Source: Henckelia pumila
Taxonomy: Eukaryota; Streptophyta; Magnoliopsida; Lamiales; Gesneriaceae
NCBI RefSeq assembly: GCF_033568475.1
Contig: NC_133121.1
Coordinates: 130,418,375-130,482,374 of the forward strand
Direction: 5' to 3'
DNA length: 64,000 bases
Of this stretch, positions 12,001 through 24,256 are shown piece by piece. Made by a program: the position numbers and the translations under genes. Each line of letters starts with the position of its first letter. The stretch's first letter is position 1. The notes beneath the pieces were generated by a model. The model did no database searches. It was not told the origin of the DNA and worked only from the letters and a program-made list of their open reading frames with translations.

Positions 12001-15000
12001 TTTGACGACAGAAATCGGGAAGCAATTGCAGCAGCTGGTGGAGTTGAGGCCTTGGTATGGCGTTTTTAGTTTGATTTTATGTATTAAATTTAAATCATTT
12101 AGATATTCTTGCTTGCTTCCAAGCAACTAAATGTTTAGAGGAAACTGTGGGAATTTTGCAAAATCCAACTGTTTGAAACCATAAATTTGTCAAGAAGGGA
12201 AAACATGAATGTAAATGGCTAGATTTGTTGGGTGACTTATTTAAGTTATAAGGAAACCTATTTTATTAGAACAATATCGAAAACATGTCTTAGTTACTTT
12301 CACAGTTAGGCATCATATACTGGCCTAACTGATTTATGGACCTTTCCAAAAGTTGCCACATTCTCCATCTCACTCGTCCTGAAAAAGTCATGCTAGATCG
12401 AATAAATTTTTAGTCTTATTTTTAGTTGTGTTATATATTTCTTCGAGTTATTGAACTTGCTTTAAATGAACCACCGCTTCCCAGAAGGTCAAGGATTTTA
12501 GCCTGTGTCTGATAGTAGTCAGTGAACCAGATATATCCGTGGTGGAGGAAATCTGGTTTGCTGGAATTCTGGTGGGGTTTATGATGGCAGGCTTGTGTCT
12601 GGAAAAGCAATGAATTGGATACTTCAATGTTGCTGGAGACTTTTATAGTCATGTCTTTGGTGTTTACATTCCACTGTAATTTATATAATATAATGGGATT
12701 GGCGTACTTTGGTGCACTTCTACTTATGAAACAAACTTACTGTTTTTGCAATACGTTATGGCTTACATGACTTCGTTTGCATCAACCACAAGTTCAGGCA
12801 TTAATAATAAATAAATTTTTTAAGAAGCTTTTTCTAACTTCTGCTAGGTATGCGCCTTCCTAGCTAGTTAAGGGGTTTTCATTATGTTAGAAGCATCAAG
12901 AGTCTGTGCTTAAGATCAAGCTTAGGCATAAGAAATCAGGAAAAATCAGTAGTAGGAGAAGCAAGAACTATCAGTGAGTATTGTATGCACGAGCTGTGCA
13001 GGTCGGGAATGCGATGTCACAGTTATGAGCAAGTTTTCAGTGCACATCGTTGAATCTCTCATAGATAAGCCTCACCATTATCACATTCATACTTGTACTT
13101 CGTGGTCTCTCCCACGGAGGCTAATAGCATGAATCTTCCAAGATTGTCATTGTTGTACGTGGCATCCTTTTCACTAATATCATGAGGAAATATATCCGGG
13201 AAAAGTTCACACTTGAGTAAAAAATTGCATGCCAGTCGCATTACCTTCCAACTTGGTACACTAGCATAGAAAACATCGCCAGCTTTATGTTACCTTACCT
13301 TGTTTTAGATAGTTGGTTTTCTAGATATGTGTAATGTGCTCGAGTCTTGACTATCCATTGAGAATTATTTTGAGGATGTTTGATGTACTAGTGGATGTAC
13401 TCATCCCCTGCGTGAATATGGATAAGCCCGTGTTAGCTTAGATACTATTATTTTTAAATTGGGCCAGTAACTCTTGATCCAGTTTGTGGATTTATAATGG
13501 TTGGGAAATTAAGTTGCAGTCTAACTTCATTTTATAACCTATCATATCAGATCGTATGGATGTTGTCTGCATTCGGAGTGAACTATCACAAAATTGCTCT
13601 TAACATAGTTGCAAAATTGTTATTTCTCTTAAAGCCATGTTTGGCCATTATACTGCATTCATCGGAGTTGTACATGATTTGTCTGGTATTACGTTTTCTT
13701 TCTGTTCTGGTCTACTCTTACACCACCAATGGTTATTATCAATTGGCTTAGTGTTTTTAATAACGTAGCAGAAGAATTCCAGCTCATGCTGGCTGTTCAA
13801 ATATTTTGTGATATGTAGGTTGTTCTAGCGCGTTCCTGTTCAAATGCCTCTCATGGGCTTCAGGAGAGAGCTGCCGGTGCTCTTTGGGGATTGTCAGTTT
13901 CGGAAGCAAATAGGTATAAGCATTACAGTTGTTGTATGATATTTCTGCTTCTGATGATGGTCTTTGGCAGTTGTAATGTGAAAAGCTCTGTATGGTTTTA
14001 TGTACACCCATTTTGCACCAATCTAATTGAGCAGAAATGACCAAAGCAAACTTCTATTTATTTTGACATCCATTCAAAGAGATTTTTAATGCAAACCAGT
14101 CGATTGTAAGTTTATTGATACTTGTGGGCCTGTACAGACATAACAAACAGCTAATGTACAGCTTAACTCTTCCGAAAGTTTGGTTCACGCAAAGCAGAAC
14201 TGTTAAGGCTAAGGTTCTCGTGTAGCATGTCTTGAGTGTTGAAGAGAATATTTGTTCGCATTATAAAATTATGGTGGTGTTCCATGATCTCAATTTCAGT
14301 ATGGAGTAATGAAAGGCTTAGCAAGAAAAAGTTCAACTGTAACCTCAAGAACTTGTAGCTGGTTACCTTCTCAATTTTAAACATTCATGCCTCTTCCATT
14401 TTTTTCCCCATTTTTGGTGGTTCCGCACCAGGTAATTAGATGGATTCTCTCTTCTGGCAAAACCAAAATCAATTAAAGAATGACAGTAAATTGGTTGGGG
14501 GTGAAGCATAACACAAGAACAAATCTCATCCACATCTACAACTTTGATCAAATTATACTGGCACACCTATTGTAAGCTTATAATTGGACAATGAAGTTTT
14601 GCTATTTGTCAACATCTCATCTATAGACCATCTTTTATGCTTTATAATGTGTCAGTTCTGCGACATATTATTATCTTCTCATTTTTGAAAATATATTTCT
14701 TGTAATAGCATTGCCATTGGTCGAGAAGGTGGTGTGGCACCTCTAATTGCTCTGGCACAATCAGATGCTGCGGTGAGTTTTCTTGTTAATTCCAGAATGG
14801 TCATCTGTGTTTGTTTTCAAGTTGTCATTTTGTCATCCAAGTATGTTAGGTTAATGTGGTTTTTCTTATCTTTTTTTTCCACTATAAAATATGTTTACTT
14901 TGCTTAATTCTGATTTTCATTAGTTGATGACTTGATGCAGCTAACTTCTGCAAGTTTCATTAGATTGCATTCATGTTAAAAGTGGATATAACACAGAAAA

Positions 15001-18000
15001 CCGTATAGCTGGCCACTGACTGTTCTTGATCATAGATTGTTGTAATGTTCGTGATTGTAAGAAAGATCGTGTAGGTTCCGACATTACTATCAATTGATTT
15101 TTCTGGAGTGACAGAGGGTGTAAATTATGGTTATTGTAATATCTTTTGAGGAGAGAAACCTGAAAGTCATGATGACTTCGGGAGTGCTAGGAAGTTGGAG
15201 GTGGTAAGCCATGACCGCAGTCCGAGCAAGAACATTATATGGTGCGGTTGTGTTTTGAGTATTGTTGGTTGCAGGTCGAGTTCTGTCCATAAGATTGAAG
15301 CCTGACTAGTACTGATTACTGACCTGAAATTGTGCATCATCTTTCCTTATTAGCGGGTTGCTTCCATTTTTAGTACCGGCCGTATTTTGCTTGAAAGAAA
15401 GTTTCCAATGGAATATCTAGTTCTGTAGATGGCTGAATTACAGGAGGTTGTGATCTGTTGAGAATGTGTAAAGGAGAATAACCTCTTGATGAGCGAATGA
15501 AAAGTTTTATGAAAACTCTACCCAAGACAAATATTTAAATTAAGAACCTGGTTATCTATCGCATGGGTCGCCACAACGACATTGTTCAAGCCTACGGTTA
15601 GTGACCTCTGGTTGTTTGTCCATTCCGGACCACCACAACGACAAAGACACGTTTTTTTTCAGGGTGGTGCATGTCCTTGTACACACGTTCTTTTTGTTTC
15701 GGGGCCAATGTACCTTTGCCATGGTATTTCTCTCTAGTTGTTTGGCATCAAGGTGTTCCAACTAGGACTTTTTGCTCATGATATATCTTCACTTGACTTT
15801 CTATTTTTATCTATATTGAACCAAAACAAAGATGAGGAAGTATAAATGTTGATTAGAACATCAAAAACACCCTAATATCTACCAACTAAACCAACAAAAT
15901 ATGCGTATGAGATGAACTTGTCAAGTATCTCCACCAGAAGTAGCATTACCTGAGGCAAATGAATTGCTAGCGATTGTGGAATTTAGTTTCGGAGCTAACA
16001 TCCGTTTTTTTTAATGGCGGACAACTCGTAGAGGATTTCTTTAACTGCTGCACCAATGGCGTTTAGTTATTTTTCATGTTCTGCAATTTGAGAGACGTTC
16101 ACAATTCGGGTTGATGCATGAGTCCCATCTGTCATGCAACTGCTGGTGTAGGGTCAGCAAGAGCACCAGAAAATGATGGGTTGTGATGAGCGGTAATTTG
16201 AGAATACCTACACTTCTGACGTGGAGGAGAAAGAAGATAAACTTGTACTGAAAATTTTCTTTATTCATACAATTGTTCATTCTCGTAATTTAAAGTGGAA
16301 TTAGTTACAAGACTTCCAATGCTTTCGAGATAGGTGTAGGTCAAAATCAAAGTAAGCAAGTCACAAAATATAGTTACATAGTAAAATTTGTTACTATAGG
16401 ACACCACTATTCTTGAGCATGTGTGCAAGGTACTCCATAAACTTCCTCTTTTGTTACCTTAGCTTCCAGCTAATGCATAATGTAATATTTCTAAGTCTCA
16501 TTGATCATCTAGGATCAATATGTGTGCTGTTTATATCACACTTCGTAATAAATCCTTCTTATATAAACAATCTTTGCACATGCATCACATTTTCAGGATG
16601 TACACGAGACTGCAGCAGGAGCTCTTTGGAATCTTGCTTTCAATCCTTGTAATGCTTTCTCAATTGTAGTAGAAGGGGGGGTTCCTGTGCTAGTTCATCT
16701 TTGTTCTTCTTCTACATCAAAAATGGCACGCTTTATGTCTGCGTTGGCACTGTCTTACATGTTTGACGGAAGGTATTCGACGATTCTCTCACGTGATTTC
16801 TATTATTTTAGTAGCATTTGGTTGTTTGTAGTCGTTTTATGTACGCTTTTAGTTTTTGCCTTCTGCAGACACACAATGCAGTTTGCATTACTGACCAATC
16901 TTTTCAGTTGAGAAACTAACTAGTGCACTGAGTTATAATATAATTGGATTTGATTCCAAGTTGGTCCCACGATGACTAATAATTTTGTTACTTTAACTTG
17001 CTACACTAAATCAATTGAATAATATAAGTTAGAATGTTAAATCAATTGGGAGACCTTTGGGACAAGATCAAGTTAAGAGTATCCACTTGGATACATAAGT
17101 GTTCAGATTTCCAATCTTTTGCGATCTCAGACTTGTACAGGGACTGGAGTTTAGTTTTTGACATAGGATGATAGATGGTTCTGTTTTGGTTTGACTCTAG
17201 TATGTTTCTGTAGATCTCTAGTTCTTTGATTGTAATCTAATCACATATATTAAATTAATAATATTTTCGTTTCCTGAAAAAAAAAAAAAGAATGTTAAAT
17301 ATAATGAACTAAAGTTTTGTAATTAATATCAATTATATGAATAATAATAATAACAATAGGAATAAAAATAAAAATCTCTATGAATAATATTAATAATAAT
17401 AATTAGTCAAGTGTGTCATAACTACGAAATAACGTTTCTTTACACTTTAGTTGTGAACATCATATACCAAAATTTTCGAGATAAGTACTCATGCAGTTCA
17501 TATGCAATACTCAATTATGCAATATTTGTACTCATAAGAGTTATATAAAATACTCAATGTCGTGGAACTGATACTCAAACTGGGCTCTTATGATATAACA
17601 AATTCAGCACAATTTGTGCTCAATATTTTTTTGATGAGCATGTACTAACTATTCATAATTGGGTATTTTGTTACTCATTCCAAAATATTTAAATGACAAA
17701 AAACATGTTTCTCCACAAACATGAGAATATGGTATAGTGGAGTGGAAATCGGTGCGAAAGAAACAAATTGAGTTCAATAGGTTATTAAAATTTAAGAACG
17801 TATATACAATGCACGATGCATCGACGTATTTTAACTGGGTACACGGATAACTGTAATAAGATATTAATGTTTCCGATATAGGTACTAATTATTTATAATT
17901 GGGTATTTTGTTTTCATTACAAAATATTTAAATGACAGAAAACATGTTTATCCACAAACATGAGAATATGGTGTAGTGGAGTGAAAATAAGTGCGAAAAA

Positions 18001-21000
18001 AACAGATTGAGATCAATAGGTTATTCAAAATTTAAGAACATATATACAATGCACGATGCATCGTCGTATGAGAATATGGTGTAGTGGAGTGGAAATAAGT
18101 GCGAAAAAAACAGATTGAGATCAATAGGTTATTCAAAATTTAAGAACATATATACAATGCACGATGCATCGTCGTATAAATTTTAACGGGTACACAGACA
18201 ACTGTAATAAGGTATTAATGTTACCGATATAGGTACGAATTATTCATAATTGAGTATTTTGTTACTCATTCCAAAATATTAAAATGACAAAAAAATATGT
18301 TTTCTCACTGTAATATCTACTCTAGAGCATGAAATTTTTAAATTTTCAAATAGACAGTACCCTCATTTCTCAAAAGGTGAAACATATTAATTTGCCACAA
18401 AATCACATAAATTTATGTTCCGCATAAAGTATAACACACCACAAAATATTCATTGCGTGTTTTTCAACAACCCTTTGTCATGAGATAAAATTTTTGATGC
18501 GACAGGGGCTGGGAAGGTGTCCACTTTCACGTTCTTTTCGTAACTCCAAAATTCATCATCTCGAGCTAAGCACTCCATCCACATGCATACAAAAACACCA
18601 ACAATCAAGTGTTGGTCCTTGGTCACGGCATCACTGCCTCAGTACCTCGGGTTGGCCTATGTCCCAATTTGTGAAATACCTCATGAAACCAGCCAAAAAT
18701 TGTACCTACATGAAATGATAATTTATTTAAATCAAACCTTCTTAAGCCGAATCGGAAAACCAATTATCATACTCACAAACACTTTCGATTTCCGAACTGC
18801 GCTGCCAGCACCATCGATTGAATTCATGATTTTGAATTGCTTGTCAACTGATCTGTAAACCAACAAGAACCAGTGATTTCCACTATTCAATGGAAAAACA
18901 AGATATTTACGTCTTTCAAACAAATCTTTGTTTAGTTGTTGTAGGTGATTTCTAGTTCCAGCTATCAAATTCCCCACGAAAATCCTCATACTCGTTTTCT
19001 TCCAACATCTCTCTTTTGCTGAATTTTTTCAACTTATCTAGCACTTCTGTCTTGACATAGGAAACCAAATATATTCATGATTTTACTTTAAAAAATAAAA
19101 AAATAAATTGTAATTCAACTAACTAACCTGAGTACGTGCATCCATGAAAATATCTCAAAACCGTTTTGCAGACTATTGGTTTTGACGATGCGCATGTAGC
19201 TATCACTGTTAACCTCTGCACCAAACATAAACTCACACGGTGTACGTCCTTCAAGATAAGAGCTCTCATCTTGCCATACGATCACACTATCAAAAATTGT
19301 ATTTTAGTATAGCGTTGGTGGAAAAAATAATATGATATTACAAGAACAAGACTTATATCAATCATAAACGTACTTTAGTTTTTTCCTGCATAAAAGCTCC
19401 GTCAACAATTTTTTTTTCTTCATCTAATGCTTGTTCATGTCCCAAAAAATCACTTCTATGTCTAAATTTGTCCAACTTACCCTCATCGGTCCCGTCATCT
19501 ATATCAACTCTCTGACTCATTAACATCATATCATATAAAAGAAGAAACAAGAAACATAGTGAACAATAATATAAATAGAGACAACTTAAATATCATAAAA
19601 TGTAAAATATAATAAAATTATATTTAAAGTGTTAGATTTTACGTATCAAAGCCGCCAAAATATAATCTTTTGATTGCAAAACTTGTTTGGATTGCTTTCT
19701 CCTACGTTTGGGTGTCGAACTTGATGGAGTCACAAACATGTCAGCTTTTTTTTCCCTTCACACGGTCTACCCTTGTCCTTACAGTATTTGCAATTGACGA
19801 TGGAAAATGATCGAACTTGTCCTTCACCAATAGTGAACCAGACACATCACTCGAGTTGATGTAGTCGCTCTCGTCAAAATTATCAAATAAGCAAATTTTC
19901 TCCTCCACACTCTTCAATCAATCTAGAAGAGAAAATTTGCTCATTTGATAATTTTGACGAGAGCGACTACATCAACACGAGTCATGTGTCTGGTTCACTA
20001 TTGGTGAAGGACAAGTTCGATCATTTTCCATCGTCAATTGCAAATGCTGTAAGGACAAGGGTAGACCGTGTGAAGAAAAAAAAGCTGAAATGTTTGTGAC
20101 TCCACCAAGTTCGACATCCAAACGTAGGAGATTACCAAACAAGTTTTGCAATCAAAAGATTATATTTTGGTGGTTTCGGTACGTAAAATCTAACACTTTT
20201 AAATATAATTACATTTTATGATATATAAGTTGTCATTATTTATATTATTGTTCACAATGTTTTTTCTTTTATATGATATGATGTTAATGAGCCAGAGATT
20301 TGATATAGATGATGGGACCGATGAGGGTAAGTTGGACAAATTTAGACATAGAAGTGATTTTTTGGGACATAAACAAGCATCAGATGAAGAAAAAAAATTG
20401 TTGACATAGTTTTTATGCAGGGAAAAACTAAAGTATGTTTATGATTGATATAAGCCTCGTTCTTGTAATATCATATTATTTTTTCCACCAACGTTATACT
20501 AAAATACAATTTTTGATAGAGTGATCTTAAAAGACGTACACTGTGTGAGTTTATGTTTGGCGCAGAGGTTAACGGTGATATCATTAATTGATACATGCGC
20601 ATCGTCAAAACCTATAGTCTGCAAAACGGTTTTGAGATATTTTTCATGGATGCACGTTCGCAGGTTAGTTAGTTGAATTACAATTTATTTTTTTAAGGTA
20701 AAATCATGAATATATTTGGTTTCCCATGTGTAGACAAAAGTGCTAGATAAGTTGAAAAAATTCAGCAAAAGAGAGATGCCGGAAGAAAACGAGTTTGAGG
20801 ATTTTCATGGGGAATTTGACAGCTGGGGACTAGGAATCACCTACAACAACTAAACAAAGATTTGTTTGAAAGACGTAGATATCTTGTTTTTCCATTGAAT
20901 AGTGGAAATCACTAGTTCTTGTTGGTTTACAAATCAGTTGACAAGCAATTCAAAATCATGAATTCGATCGATGGTGCTGGCAGCGCAGTTCGGAAATCAA

Positions 21001-24000
21001 AAGTGTTTGTGAGTATGATAATTGGTTTTCCGATTCGGCTTAAGAAGGTTTGATTAAAATAAATTATCATTTCATGTGGGTACGATTTTTGGCTGGTTTC
21101 ATGAGGCATTTCACAAATTGGGACATAGGCGAACATGATGAGGCAGAGATGCCGTGAACACTTGACTGTGGTGTTTTTGTATGCATGTTGATGTAGTGCT
21201 TAGCTCGAGATGATGAATTTTGGAATTACGAAAAGAAAGTGGACACCTTCCGAGCCCGTGTCGCAGCTAAAATTTTTCATGACAAAGGGTTGTTGAAAAA
21301 CACGCGATGAATATTTTGTGGTGTGTTATACTTTATGCGGAACATTATGTGATTTTGTGGCTGTAAGTTAATATGTTTCACCTGATGAGAAATGAGGGTA
21401 CTGTCTATTTGAAAATTTACAAATTTCATGCTCTAGAGTAGATATTACAGTTATCCGTGAAAAAAAATATGTTTTTGTCATTTTAATATTTTGGAATGAG
21501 GAACAAAATACTCAATTATGAATAATTCGTACCTATTTCGGTAACATTAATACCTTATTACAATTATCTGTGTACCCGTTAAAATTTATACGACGATGCA
21601 TTGTATTTACGTTCTTAAATTTTGAATAACCTATTGATCTCAATTTGTTTCTTTCGCACCTATTTCCACTCCACTACACCATATTCTCATGTTTGTGGAG
21701 AAACATGTTTTCTGTCATTTAAATATTTTGTAATGAACCAATTATAAATAATTAGTACTTATATCGGAAACATTAATATCTTATTACAGTTATCCGTGTA
21801 CCCAGTTAAAATACGTCGATGCATTGTATATACGTTCTTAAATTTTAATAACCTATTGAACTCAATTTGTGTCATTTAAATATTTTGTAATGAACCAATT
21901 ATAAATAATTAGTACTTATATCGGAAACATTAATATCTTATTACAGTTATCCGTGTACCCAGTTAAAATACGTCGATGCATTGTATATACGTTCTTAAAT
22001 TTTAATAACCTATTGAACTCAATTTGTTTCTTTCGCACCTATTTCCACTTCACTACACCATATTCTCATGTTTGTGGAGAGACATGTTTTTTGTCATTTA
22101 AATATTCTGGAATGAGTAACAAAATATCCAATTATGAATAGTTAGTACATGCTCATCAAAAATATCGTGCTGAATTTGTTATATCATAAGCCCAGTTTGA
22201 GTATCAGTTCTACGACATTGGGTATTTTATATAACTCTTATGAGTACAAATATTGCATAATTGAGTATTGCATATGAACTGCATGAGTACTTATCTTGAA
22301 AATTTGGGTATATGATGTTCACAACTAAAGTGTAATGAAACGTTATTTCGTAGTTATGACACACTCGAGTAATTATTATTATTATTATTCATAGATATAT
22401 TTATTTTTATTCCTATTGCTATTCTTTATTATTATCAATTTGTTTTCGAAATTCTTGTTATTATCAAATGAAAGAACCCAGACACACGATAATATTGAAC
22501 TTACTATGTTCACACATGTTGAAATTCAATTAATTATCGAATTCATGTACAATCACTGTGAAGTCCCATAATTTTTTTATTAATCAATTACCCAAGTTAA
22601 TAAACCTATTTAAATGTAACATTCCAGTTATTCCTAATTGAATTTAAGTAGGTTTAAATGTTTTAAATTTCTATTGATTTTCAGTTTTCACCTAAAACCA
22701 CCGCACAAAGAAATCAAATTCTATTCATAGTCGATTGTACTATGTGTTAATTGAAGTCTTTGTTACTATAACTAATCAATCAGTCTTCAGCTTTATGATT
22801 AATCGGTAAACTTGTGAATGGTTGATACGGTTGTTTACAAGCAATAATAAACCATCTTTAATCAAAAACTGAGAGCAAAAATTAAAATTCATCGAAAACA
22901 AATCAAATATCAAAGCATACTATCGCCTTGGCCCTGTCATGACCTTAGCATAAAGAAATTTATTCCTTAAAAACAAAAGAAAACATAGAAACAATGTTTG
23001 AATTTATATAATAAATTCTAGAAAGGAAATAAGAAAATCTCATGATTTCCCTTTGAAGTTGTCTACCTTCTCTCTGAAAGTCTAGCAATAAAAAAGGAAT
23101 CGTCAAAAAGTTTGTAAATATAGTCGAAGACCTTGTATTTATGATTTTTATATTTTTTCCATAAAAGAGTCATGATTGGACCTTTTCAAAATCTACAAAA
23201 TTTCAAGTTGTATGGAAAATTCCCTCTCTTCCTGATTTTGTATGATTTGCCAGGATTTTTCAGTGTTGTGATATCGTTCGTATTGACCTCATATCAGTTA
23301 TAATTTGCTTCACATTGCATATGCTCGATTTACACCTATACATACCTGCGTACGGAGGTGGCAGAGAGGCTGTATCAATTTTGCCCAAAATTTTTCTTCA
23401 TTTTCAAGCGTCCACCCTGAAGCGGATATACAGACCCAGTTGCGGGGGCCTTACCACTTTTTCAAAATTGATCCTCAAAAAATCCCTTCCTTTCTCTTTA
23501 GGTCCTTTCGTGCTTTTTTAAGGCCTTTACGTGGCGTTGAATTGTTTGGCCTCCTTCCCATAATCAAACTTTTTCCACACTTCATCTTATCTATTGTAAG
23601 GAGTTTGTTTTTTTCTTTTTTTTTTGGTTGTTTTTTTTGGGTAAAGAGCTGTTTTTGTTGTCTTTTTGAGATAAGTTAAAGAGCTGTTTTCGAAAGGCAG
23701 TAAACAATAAACTCTGGAATCATAATCCATGGACTTGATGTTCATCTGCATATCTCAAGAATACAGTACACTGGAAATATCTAAAGGTTCTGGGAGGATC
23801 TTTGAACAAACTACTAGAACGGAGTCTTTGCAACTTTGAATAAATTACTTGTTTTATGAAATTTTAACGACCCACAACCTTGGTGATAATATTGTTTATG
23901 CTTCACTTTTCCAGTCTCCGTTGCTTTTGGAAAGTGCAGGTATTGGCCAGAGTGTTGTAAAAGTTTCAATTTATGTGCAGAATTGATGAAATTGCCCAGA

Positions 24001-24202
24001 TAGGAACATCAAATAATAGTCCTTCCAAGAGTATGACCTTAGATGGTGCCAGAAGATTGGCTTTGAAGCACATTGAAGCATTTTTCTTGACATTTACTGA
24101 CCCCCAAGCTTTTTCTAGTGCTGCTTCCTCATCAGCTCCTGCAGCATTGAATCAAGTAACAGAATGTGCTCGCATTCAAGAAGCAGGCCATCTTAGATGC
24201 AG

Positions 24203-24256
<54 letters not shown>

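Larger units (their letters stand above)
17327..22442. mobile_element. 5.1 kb inverted-repeat element carrying Ulp1-protease remnants
   Basis: Two arms of about 2.5 kb are reverse complements, with a 26-nt loop at 19903-19928 between gcaaattttctc (19891-19902) and gagaaaatttgc (19929-19940). Outer ends match to about 17327 and 22442. Each arm carries a broken gene, left on minus and right on plus, arranged head to head. Its C-terminal part resembles Ulp1/C48 SUMO proteases: FPLNSGNHWFLLV (around 18870-18900, minus) with the catalytic-His context, and a DCGVFV motif in the right arm near 21163-21180. Stops and indels break both copies. Ulp1-like domains travel with some Mutator-like elements, but I found no clear 9-bp duplication, so the superfamily is open. 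Confidence 0.8.

Noticed and set aside
15552-16280. Minus-strand frames in ARABIDILLO intron 8
   Set aside because: Two short frames without motifs; possible old insertion but no evidence for a gene.
23305-23679. 124-codon frame in ARABIDILLO intron 9
   Set aside because: Composition is T-rich and low complexity with no recognisable motif; on the sense strand of an intron.
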